Below, piece by piece: positions 34,917 to 45,299 of a stretch of DNA of 64,000 nucleotides. Source of the DNA: Nymphaea colorata. Taxonomy: Eukaryota > Streptophyta > Magnoliopsida > Nymphaeales > Nymphaeaceae. The notes under the pieces are model-generated. The model was not told where the DNA came from, searched no databases, and saw only the letters and a program-made list of their open reading frames with translations. How positions within the stretch are numbered: the stretch's first letter is position 1; the number at the start of each line of letters is the position of its first letter. Made by a program: the position numbers and the translations under genes. The DNA lies in the NCBI RefSeq assembly GCF_008831285.2, contig NC_045149.1, forward strand, positions 21,281,035 through 21,345,034. Direction: 5' to 3'.

Positions 34917-36315
34917 TGGAGTAAAAGTTTGCAGTTTGTACTTTTTCTTCTCTTTTGAAGGCGGAAGGAGTACGCATGTATGCACCACTTTGGCGGACGT
35001 GACCTGCTCTTTATTTATGTAATGTTTCTGTATCTATAGAGGTTTTCTATACTACTGCTGTAATGCATGGTGTTTAGTGTAGTATAGCCTACTTTGTAGG
35101 GAATTCCGTTCAAAGCAGATGAAATACGTCGAAGGTCATGGCCTACTCGTTCGTGTTCTATGGTGAAACCAGCAAAAAAAAAAATCTCTGCTCATCATGG
35201 ATACTCCTGTCAAAGCAATGGTATCACCCTCAGCAAAAACAAGCAATGCAGAAATGGTCTCCTTAAATTAAAAATCTGACGGATGAAAGTATTAATCAGG
35301 ACTCTTTTGCACGGTCAAAATCTTCTAAGCGTGGTAATTTATAAATTCTAATGCTAGATTTTTTTTAACAAAAGTTCATCTTTTAACATTGTCGTGGTCA
35401 GGAAAGTCATCCATAAAACATCTTTCACCATCCATTAAACTTGATACTTTTAGTAGAAAAAACTTGCTAGCAATTTTAAACTTTAAATTGTGATTTTGTC
35501 AAAAACATCATTTTCAAAATTAGACTCAAAACTCTAGACTATCAAATTAAAAATGAAACTAGAACTAGAGTTTTCATTTTAATTCCAGTTTGAAGTGCCG
35601 TCAAACACCCCTTTATGATCACCACTATCTTTTAAATGCATTGATCTCAAGTTAGAAGGGTTGAGATTTGATCTATGAACTTTATGACGCAAGCCCCACA
35701 AACAACATAATCATTGCATAGTGCACATACACATATATACTTATAAAGTTTAAATGTCTATTGTCTTTGGCCCTTTGCCTCAAGGGGCATAAGGTAGCTG
35801 GCTGGTTAGAAGTGTTATCTTTCATTTGACTTTTGTGGGTATGCATCTTTTAGTTTGATTTCTCTGGGTATTATATCTAGGATGCTGTACCTAAGTTAAA
35901 CATGTATCAAAATTAAAAAATATATCAATTTGATCTGAAAATGAAAAAATAAAAATATCTATCGGCCTTGCGTCAAGAGGTTTTATGAAAGTGGAGAACC
36001 GAAAAACCTCCCGGAGAGACAATAGCAAGGAGAAGAAGAAGCTGAAGAGGAGAAAAGACAAAGGGGACAAGTTTAGAAATCTCAGACACAGGAACATCCA
36101 CAATTTTCCGCAGAACAAATGAACATGCCCGTCTGTGGGGACAAAAAGGGGGCAGAGAATTTGTCTATACAAGCTTCAGACGGACAAAAGAGGTCGACCC
36201 AACTTGATAAAAACCAAGGAAACCAAAGGTTTGAATTTAGAGAAAAGGAGGACTCGACTTTCTTCTTCTTCCCGTTCGTCAGCGCCCAGAGAGCAATGAA
36301 GGAGCCAAACCACGA
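34917..36315. other. Fibrillin 3' UTR region and spacer
   Basis: Downstream of the fibrillin stop the sequence is T-rich with possible polyadenylation motifs. From about 35300 to 35620 a TTTAA-rich, MITE-like stretch ends GCCGTCAAACACCCC, but no inverted termini were defined. No gene recognised. Confidence 0.4.
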
Positions 36316-36807
36316 TCACGACCAGGAATTGTCGAAGGCAGCAGATGTGATGGCCTTGGCGAACTCGGGGTAGCTGATCCGGCCGTCTCCGTCGGTGTCG
36401 GCCTCCTTGATCATGCCGGTGAGCTCTTCGACGGTGAGGGCGTGGCCAAGCCGATTCATGGAATGAGCGAGCTCCGCGGCGGTGATGAAGCCGTTGCCAT
36501 CGCGGTCGAAGAGGCTGAAGAGGGAGCGGAGCTGCTCATCGGTGTAGGGTGACTTGGACGAGAGGAGCTCCGGTGAGACGAGGGAAACGAACTCCGAGAA
36601 CTCGACGAGGCCGTTGCTGTTGGTATCGGCCCTCTGGATGAGAGCGTCGAGCTGTTCCTCGCTCGGCTTGAGCCCGAGCGACCGCAGCAGCGAGCCGAGC
36701 TCGAGCTGCGTCAGGCTGCCGTCGTTGTTTCGGTCGAACGACCGGAATATCTCCCGGAGCTCCGCCAACTGCTCGTCGCCCAGCTTTACCCCATCCTGCC
36801 CGCTCAT
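36316..36807 (-). CDS. Calmodulin-like EF-hand protein, CML18-like, intronless, 163 aa
   Basis: A predicted cytosolic/nuclear calcium sensor that would change shape on Ca2+ binding and regulate target proteins. Four canonical EF-hand loops are visible: residues 25-36 (DRNNDGSLTQLE), 61-72 (DTNSNGLVEFSE), 101-112 (DRDGNGFITAAE) and 137-148 (DTDGDGRISYPE). All have Asp at position 1 and Glu at position 12, so all should bind calcium. The C-terminus ITSAAFDNSWS and the LRSLGLKPSEEQLDALIQ linker match the CML18 subgroup as I remember it, rather than true calmodulin. The start is the first ATG (MSGQDG); the open frame upstream lacks an ATG. Coding sequence is GC-rich compared with its surroundings, common for intronless plant CML genes. 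No lipidation motif was seen at the N-terminus. Confidence 0.95.
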   Translation of the reverse strand: MSGQDGVKLGDEQLAELREIFRSFDRNNDGSLTQLELGSLLRSLGLKPSEEQLDALIQRADTNSNGLVEFSEFVSLVSPELLSSKSPYTDEQLRSLFSLFDRDGNGFITAAELAHSMNRLGHALTVEELTGMIKEADTDGDGRISYPEFAKAITSAAFDNSWS

Positions 36808-37620
36808 TGCTTCCAGTTCTCCAACCCTTTTGGTCGCAAAGAGAGGCCTGATAGCTTTTGGCTGTATCCTCAATCCGGATCGCCTCACGGATCCACCGTC
36901 AGATTTTTACCGTCTTCCGCGTCGATTGTAGCCGACGCCTTCTGTTCAGGCGTCTGCTGGAGAAATCCCCTTGTTTCGCACGATTGATCGTTCTCCACTT
37001 TCTCCGTTCACTCCTAAGACAAGTAAAAGAAAATAACCAGTCTTCTGCTTTATAATTCCCTCGGATTGAGTATCTGCGCTTACAACAATTTCAACACTAT
37101 ATCATCTCGCTCCGTGCTGATAATATTCCTCCGTCTTCTTCCCGATTCAAACGTGGAAGCATCCGACCTCTTCAGAAAACGATGTTTCTTCAGTGACCGG
37201 AAAGAAGCGGGTTCTCCGATGGCAAAGCGGATCTCCGGTCTGAGTCGCCGTGCATCCTTCTGTGAAGTTCTCAATCCGTCTCCCCACTTCTTCCCCCTAC
37301 CATTCGAGGATCCCTTCTAGAGGAGTCCTGTTCTTTCGGGAATTTCCCTTTTCTTTATCCTCCTCCTTTTTGCCCGCCTCCTTGCGCTGTCGTAGATCCG
37401 AAAGATGAGACTCATCCCGCGTAACTCCGATTTCCACGGAGATCCTTTGGACTCGGATCTGCCTTTCTCTTGATCTGGGGGACGCGTCTTTCCGTTGTTG
37501 ATGAGGTTTCCTTTCCCGTTTCGGTAATGTGTCTCGTCATCTTCTTTTCACAGGCACCGAGGGGAAAGAGAGAGAGAGTGTGTTGGCGGGAGATCTCGAA
37601 CGTTAGCCCTGAGGTCACGT
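36808..37620 (-). promoter_or_regulatory. Probable 5' UTR/promoter region of the CML18-like gene
   Basis: CT-rich and TTCT-rich sequence on the plus strand, i.e. purine-rich in the minus transcript sense, upstream of the CML start. Open frames here have no family features. No certain TATA box was assigned. Confidence 0.35.
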
Positions 37621-39833
37621 CCGTTGCGCACCTTTGTCAATGTTTCATTTCTTTGCCACTTTCATACTTCAATTTCTAAAAAAAAGAGCATTTCTTTGCC
37701 AGTTTCATACTTCAATTTCTAAAAGGAGATCATGTTGTAGCAAATTTTCATTGTATAAATTCCCCAGTTTTTTTTTTTTTACAAAATACTTATTACTACT
37801 TACGAGGTGTTTAGCCCAAAAGTGTCATCTAGCTGGTCAGTGGTGTGTGTGTGTTTACAAATGGTCAATATCAATATTGTTCATGCAACAACCTTTTTTT
37901 TTTCCGGTGAATGGTACGTTGACAACCTTTTTTTTCCGGTGAGTGGTAGGTTGATAGAAGTTCTAATCCTCCATTTTCTCTGTTTTAGGTTCCTCAGTTG
38001 CATTGGCATCGTAATGATACACCCATCAACTTAAAGGTCACCTGCTATGTAGACACGAGCATAACACCACTTATAATTAATAGACCCTTAACCCGACCAA
38101 CTATGTATGCATTTCCCCCCATGAAATTCCGTACAACTTGAATCTAAAAAACTTACAGAAAAGTGTGTCTTTAGGAGCTTGAGTTTTTGCCGTAATTTGG
38201 TAACTGGGTCTTGTATTCGTGAATTTTCTGCTACTCTGCAGTCAGCTCCTAATTTTGGTGGAAGCCTTCGATAACCAGTAGTGAATGCTCCCTCTTCAGC
38301 TGGATGGAGCTTGAATTCCCAGGGCCTTATTTCACAGTTACCAGCAAAAAATGAGCTCACTGATGTAAGTTTGAAAAGATGATGTCGAATCTTCAGTTTA
38401 TAACAAAAATCAGCCCATAATTCTAGAACTCTGGAACTTTCACTTGTTTTTTGAAGGCACACGAGGAAGAACCTGTGCTTGAGTTGGTCATGATAATCGA
38501 CCGACTGAGATAACATGAAAGCCCTGGTTCAAGTGTTTAAGAGAAGATAAAACAGTATGCATACAACAAGGATTTTAAGCAGCTTTATAAATTGTGGGCA
38601 AGTGTATAGATTAGGTCTTCAACGCACTGCAACTCTGTGAGACCAAATGTGTGGTCTAAGGTGTTTGGGAACATACAGATTTGCTCCTTATTCGTCACAT
38701 GAGTGAAGAATTTCTTATAACAAAAAAAAAATACTTATAACCAGTGAAACTCCATCTTGTCGATTTCGAATGCATGACGTCCCCTCAACTTGATGACTTC
38801 TGCAATGGTGTAAGACGTCTGCAATGGTGAAGCTACAGGTCCAACGAGCCATATCGTGTGTAAAATATGACCTTCTATACAGAAACAGTGAGTGATGTGC
38901 TCATCCATCTTGGTCTCTTCATCAAAATGACTTGAAACTCGAAGAAAGACAGAAATGTAGTTGGGTTTGGGATGGAATACGCATTGAACCATTGAGATTC
39001 ACATGTGCTGATCCGCATATGAATCTGGATCTACAGTAGAATCATGCAAAAAATACAACAAAGGTTTCAATTCATTTAAAACAGTCGCATGACATATCAA
39101 GACATTTTTTAGCACATCTTATGCATAATTTTTTCTTAATGATGGCTTCTCTTCTTCATCAAACCTTGTGGTTATGAGCTACATTATTTGGTGAACATTA
39201 ATTTTTGGATCATACATGAATATAAATATCTTAAAATCTTGAATAACCAACGCACATAGACTTTCAACTTTTGTGGCTTGAAAATTCATGTCATTCTGTC
39301 AAATAAACCGTCTTTTACGTACATTATGACAAATTACAAACGACTGAAAAATAGAAAAAATCTAATGCAGCTAGATCAGAGGGGCACTGCCCAGTTCCAA
39401 CGCCATTTGAGATTTGCAGTTTTCATGGAAACAAAACGTTATACTGAAACCTAGGAACAGTACCAATCAACAACAATCAGTACTTCTAAAAGAACAGAAC
39501 CTGATTAAGAATGGCATTGCGCTAAAATTTTCTGCCAAGCCACTAGTTTCAAAGAAAGCGACAATCGGATGAACCAATTGAAATCCAAATTTCAGACATT
39601 TACCTTTCAAATAAGGGGAGAGCACCTTTACACCCGTTTCAAAAGTTACAATCACTGGGGACCAGACTTTTATTCAACAAAAGCTCACGGACAACTATTC
39701 ACAAGTCATTGCCTAACCCTCAAATCGAAATTTCTTACCACATTCAGTCTTTGTGGTTAAAAAAAATCTAGGGGAAGTTCAGCATGATTGATACAGAAAA
39801 TGAGAAGCACAAATGTGTGAGGAAAAAACGTTA
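37621..39833. other. No gene confirmed
   Basis: A direct repeat (CATTTCTTTGCCA-TTTCATACTTCAATTTCTAAAA) occurs at about 37644 and 37690. A 142-codon minus frame (38088-38516) has no recognisable domain. On the plus strand of the same stretch, a Ser/Arg-rich run resembling a mitochondrial presequence is broken by a stop, perhaps an old gene fragment, but I cannot name it. Confidence 0.35.
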
Positions 39834-40965
39834 TCAATCCCCATATCGTACTTGCATCCACTGTGCAATATCCCTCCGAAATATGCCATCATATCTTCCA
39901 GCACGAACATGTCCTGTGTTGACATAGATGTGCCTGTAATGGCTGCCTGAGATGCCAGAAGCCTTCTGTGGGTGCAGAATTGCCCCTACTGTTGGGGACA
40001 ACCTTGGTAACATTATTTTCATTGGGGTTGCAAGCACGCGACCATCTGAATCCTGACCTGCAATCTTACGGTTGTTTGCTCCATGGGTGCCCGTAGCCCG
40101 CTGGGAATCCTTAATGGTTTTTGCCACTCTGGGTTCCTGAGACTTCACGGGAGTGGGTTCACCTCGAATTTGAGCAGATGGCCTCATGCGGTCAAGCCAT
40201 CGAAGAATCCAGTTGCCAAGGCTCCGACCTACATCTAGGTCTCTTTGCTGGACCTTGCGATGCACAGTCAAAGCCATGTCAAAAACAGCCCTAGTGCGCC
40301 TGAAGAAGTATTATAGCAGCAAGCACTGTAAGCTAAGGGCAAAGGGCAAAGGGCAAGCAGAATACAGCTAGCAGTAAGCATTTTTGTTGACATTTTGGTC
40401 ATGCATCTGGGTTACGGAGAACTACAGTGTCTGTCTTATCAGAAAAAACACACAATCGTGAGGACCAAACACAAGGAGTGTGAAAATAGAATACAAACAG
40501 TGTAATAGAGATACTCGTACAAAGGTGCTATGCAATAGCGATATTCCTACAAAGGTGCTTCACCAGTGGCAGCACTTAGGATGAGGCTGTAGTAACCAAC
40601 ACAGTAATAGATACTTTGTATGTGCCTAATACAGCCATGTTATTTCCGTCAGACATACTCACTCTAATTAAAATGAAAAAAGTGGGTACTTTTCAAGCAT
40701 TTTTGTATGCACTACTAGCTTATAAAATATAATGCTGGTCTTAGTCGTTAGCAATTTTAGTAGAACATAGTCATATACATTATACATTCGCATAGTGTTT
40801 TTTTCTATTTACTCTTGATAAGTTTACTTACTGTAAGTGTGCTTTCCAGTACAGTCTAATGCATTATTGCGTGATGCCTTTTCTTGCTCAGCAAATACCA
40901 AAGAGCAAAAGGGCATTTGTTTCTTATTTTTCCGTGAATTTGCTGGATATGTGTTGACAACTTTT

Positions 40966-41001
<36 letters not shown>

Positions 41002-41165
41002 AGACTTGGGACATGAGCTCAACCAGTCCCATTTTGGAACTGGCTTTTCCTGTCCCTATTGTTCCTCTCTCTCTCTCTCTCTAACCAACTTTTTCTTCCC
41101 TTTCTTCTTTCCAATTTTCCTTTTCATGAAGGGAAAGAAAATTGAAAATCTAGACCCATTTTCAG

Positions 41166-41206
<41 letters not shown>

Positions 41207-44200
41207 TGCACCCAAACTTTTTGAAGTTTCTTTTCTTGGGCAGCTCCATCCATGTGATGTATAATGCACTTTTGTCATGAAGTTGCAACAACTAAAGACC
41301 ATAACTTACATTAAAGCTAAACCACAAACTTGCCGTTGCCAATATACTCATAAAAACATATATGGACTCACCATTTTCAGAAATGTATGTTGATGCAGTG
41401 TGTGTGTGTGTGTGTGTTATCAGATTGCGCATATAAATGGAAAGGCAGCAACTACCAGGCTTGAAAGTGCGTTGGAAGAACAAAAACAGGCCTAAATAAC
41501 ACAAAACATCTAAATGCATCTTTACTAAGACACTGTGAAACTATCCAGGAAACTAAATCCTGGAAAAACTTCATGATGTTCAGTCAGACCCCTGCATCTG
41601 GCTGAAAAATTGCTTTCAGGATCAAGCAACCTAATGTCCCTCCAGTCTTGCTAGTGATTGTTCTGTTTCATTGCGAACGAGCATCAAACATGCCCTAAAG
41701 TATACCAATACAGCACCGAATCATGTGCAGAGTTAGAACATAATAAAAAAAAAAAAGTCTTGGAACCTTTCAACCAAAAAGATACTGTAAATAGAACTTT
41801 ATGAGGAAGATCACAGTGGACAAAAACCAAAACCTACTGCCTCCGTGCTACTAGGGCTCTAAGGTTGAACCTGTTACAGGGAATGTATAAAGCCAGGGTA
41901 TCTGATGACCTACATAACCTGTCCAATGCTTTTTATTTGGAAAAGGCCATGATAATTGATATCGTAGACCTCTTGGGAGCACCATTGACCAGCCCTTGGA
42001 CCTGGTAAAATGTGAATGTAGATGGGAGAAATTGAAATCTGGAACAGCAATGAGCTCTTCTTCACATTTTCATTTTCTTCTCGTCCTGCAGATTTAGGCA
42101 GCATGGTAGTACTCAAAAAGAACTGTGGCTGAAGTATCAAATGCATTGATCTATGATTAGAAACTCAAAAAATATCATGCCCATGAAGAATCTCCAAAGA
42201 AGTATAAACAGGAGATTGACCATCAAAGTTACATATCTAACACCATGACCCAGCACCATGCAAATGTAGCCCAATCAGTCCATGCCTCCATATCAACATT
42301 CTATTTTAGTCAACCGTCACACTTCCATAAACTGCTGGTTAAGTACTCCAGAAATATTCAAAATGTGGCTTATTTCTTTAAACACTCTTCTTCCCTTATC
42401 TACAAGAACAGTATAAGACCACATTTGATTGGTACTAAAAGCAATTAAACACAGGTGCATAGGTCTCCTTCATCACTGTACATCCTTTTATATTTGAAAT
42501 CGGAAGAAGAGAGCCCATGGGGAGGGGTCGAACTTTCTTTACCCAGATTCAGGGTGTAAGCAGCCTAGTGAAAGTACATCCCATAAGCACTATTTAGGCA
42601 ATCAAACGTGCCTAAAGAAGAAATCCTTGTAAATCACATCAAACTCCTTTGGGTGGGTGGTGGGGTTGTAGGCGGGGTTGGAGGGGACCATCATGCATGG
42701 TACATCTTTGTCATACTTGAAATTGGGTGAAGAAAGATGATAAGGAAGAGGTTTGACTTTCTTTACCCAGATTGTATAGCCCAGGCTTCACATTTAGAGG
42801 AATGCAACAACAGGGAAAATAGTTGCTTCTTTCATACGATGTATAACAGAGCAAGACATAGCCCACACAAACTAAGGCAACCACAGGGTTGTGAAACACT
42901 TCAACCATCTCCAACATGCAAATAAACTGACCCAGCTATTTTAGGCTTCAAATATTTCTTCATGGCAGTCACTACATGATCAAAAAGGAAATATCCAAAC
43001 CAGATCAATCAATGGTCCAATAAAGAACCAGGCTCAGTTGTTCGCAATGAAACAGAACAATCACTAGCAAGACTTGACAGTGGTCAAGACAGCCATCCAA
43101 CTCCAACAGCATTGCCAAGGTCAATTCATTGATATCACATTAACATTCACACCGTTCTCCTTTTAACTGGAAATCAAGAAAGCATGGCACTTTTGAAAAT
43201 CTCAGCCACACAAAACTTTTATATGTTTTTGGCCATCGGGAACTGAAAGAAAATTAAGCATTCTTACCAATCAGCTCTCAAAGAATTAATTGGAAATTGG
43301 ATCTAGAGTTTAGATTCCATAAAAATGAACAAAATTTTATTTTTTGTGCTAGGTACCACAATGATAAGTGTTGTCAAGACAAGAAGTCTCGGTACCTAAA
43401 AAAAGTCCCAGAAAAGTTGACAGAAACTTCCAAAGCCAAAAGGAGTTCATGAAGCTGCCCTAATTAGTGGCCAAGACAGAATAAACAAGAGATTGTAGAA
43501 GTAACAATGATCGATGTTGGTGACAATTAGAGCAAGGAGGAGCATGATACCGAGGGATGACGGCTATGGTGCGTGAGGAAGCAGATGACAGAACATGTAG
43601 CAACAAGTATGATAATGTTGATGACTTATAGGTCTCTAAGGTGCTCAAAATGAATAGAAGAAAAATTATAAAAATGGATTAGGCTACTAGCGACTGTTTA
43701 ATGATCATCATAATGAAACGATCCCCCGGTTTATGTCGGAGGAGGAACCATCTATTTCTTTTTTCTTCTAAAGCAGCATAAAGTAATCAGTGTGATCAGA
43801 TTAAACATCACCATGAAGTGAAGGGAACTACGAAGGCCATCGATCATGATGAATACGGTTAGTGCGCGTATGCTTAAAAAGCCAGGAAATGAAAAGAAGA
43901 AGACGATGACGGAGGAAAAATATCACAAAATCCCTTTCGCTTGACAGAATACAAAAAATACTGTTTGGCTCCAAACGTCCTTCCAAAAAAATCCGATTCT
44001 ACGGTGACATCCAAACGTGAAAATAAGCCACTGAAAATGAAACTGAGGAACGTCAATCTAAGAAAGGAGGTAACATAAAGCAAGCAAGGGCGTTCCATGC
44101 AGCTCAGAGGTCTCACATCGGATTACCAAACAAAACCCAAAATCGCAAATTCGAGAGAAATTCCAAATGGAAAGAGAGAGAGAGACCTGTGGGCGAAGTC

Positions 44201-44317
44201 CCGGAGCTTGGGGTGGGTGGGGCCGATGAGCCGGCGTTGAATCCTGAGAGCGAGCCTGTACGTCCTCTTCAGCCCAAGGAAGTAGGCGGTCGCCACCGTG
44301 ATCTCCCACAGAACCAT
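39834..44317 (-). CDS. Conserved plant protein of unknown function, two exons, 198 aa
   Basis: Exon 1 is 44317-44187 (start MVLWEITVATAYFLGLKR, donor CACAG|GTCTCT); exon 2 is 40299-39834 (acceptor CTTCTTCAG|G). The phases join to give ...AHRRTRAVFDMALTVH..., a continuous frame of 199 codons including stop. I recall this as a small single-copy-like plant family with a strongly conserved N-terminal block: a hydrophobic start followed by RTYRLALRIQRRLI, then QQRDLDVGRSLGNWILRWLDRM and PSAQIRG. The middle is variable and the C-terminus (RRDIAQWMQ) conserved again. Residues 2-15 are hydrophobic and could be a short membrane anchor or targeting helix; the protein is otherwise basic. No enzymatic motif was seen and no function is proposed. 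The intron is 3.9 kb and contains repeats. Confidence 0.85.
40972..41202. repeat. Two (TA)n runs and a CT run inside the 3.9 kb intron
   Basis: TA runs at about 40972-40997 and 41170-41202 bracket a CT run at about 41065-41083. Non-coding. Confidence 0.9.
41644..43074. repeat. Exact 35-bp inverted repeat pair, arms 1.36 kb apart
   Basis: The 35 bp at 41644-41678 (beginning AGTCTTGCTAGTGATTGTTC) are the exact reverse complement of 43040-43074. The sequence outside and inside the arms does not pair. It lies within the intron of the 198-aa protein gene. Between the arms, a diverged direct repeat is present (about 42475-42560 and 42700-42785, sharing ACTTTCTTTACCCAGATT). Confidence 0.9.
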
Positions 44318-44761
44318 CTCTATCCCCTATCTCTCTCCCCGACTCCCTCTCTCTCTGTCTCCGGTTTTATTCCTTCTCCGATTGCTTGAGGAGCAAGAAA
44401 AGTGAAGAAAAGGCTGAAGGCGAAGAAGATGAAGGAGAAAAGTCTCCTTTGTTCCTTCGATCTCAGTTGCAGTCACCAAATTAGGGACCTGGAGGTGGCG
44501 CGATCGTCGTCGGGGCGCCTATATTTCGCGCCATCTCCCCGAAAAAGCTAGAGAGCAGCGTCTGTAGAAAGCCTTGCCCGGCCCTTATGCCCCTGGATTT
44601 AGAAACGTCATGGATCCGATACGGATCCATAGAAGTGGATTCGGGTTGGAACATGGATCCAGAACCACCTGGATCAAATCTTCAGCACGCCGGATGTCAC
44701 CAAACCCGAACCCTCTCTTGCCAACGGTTGGGATGCTCTTTCGCCATCTCAACCTACTTTA

Positions 44762-44963
44762 AGGTTGTGTTTGATTACCGTGGATCTGAGATCCATGATT
44801 TTTAAGTTCGACCCTCCATCCCCCATTCGATTTCAAATCCACACTTTTTACATGAAAGTGTGGATTTGAAATCCATGTTAGGGGTAGAAGCTGAAATCAA
44901 ACAATGGGTTTTATCTATCACAGATTTGAGATTCCCATGTCTATGGGGAATCAAACACAACCT
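44762..44963. mobile_element. 202-bp MITE with TIR AGGTTGTGTTTGATT and nested hairpin
   Basis: The left end AGGTTGTGTTTGATT (44762-44776) is the reverse complement of the right end AATCAAACACAACCT (44949-44963). Inside, GATTTCAAATCCACACTTT pairs with AAAGTGTGGATTTGAAATC around a 7-nt loop (about 44829-44873). No coding capacity. It lies about 450 bp upstream of the 198-aa protein gene start. The target duplication is not clear. Confidence 0.85.
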
Positions 44964-45299
44964 GCTTGGAGTCTTGAAGCTAATTTGCAATATTTTAGTT
45001 AGAACTACTGATTTTTGAAAGCCTTGTGTGGAAGCGCCTTCTTTCTGACGAACAAAAATGCATTCTTTGCTTCCTAGAATTATTGTTGGTTTGTTTAACT
45101 TCCATGGGAATGGTAAACTTCAAAGAGGCATTTGTTAAGTACCTATAGAGTCTTCTACATCAAGGTCCAAAATATGTCCTTCCAATGAATTAATCCAACA
45201 AGACATGCAACAACGACCTTCTCTTAATTCTCCCAAATGTTTGTCTAAATTTTGATTATTATATTGAATGAAAGATCCAACTTCCCCATCTGTGTGGTA

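Noticed and set aside
36554-36931. Plus-strand frame of 125 codons, Ser/Arg-rich
   Set aside because: It lies antisense to the CML18-like gene and has no features of its own.
38088-38516. Minus-strand frame of 142 codons
   Set aside because: No recognisable domain, no splice partners; a broken presequence-like run on the other strand is equally weak. Left unassigned.
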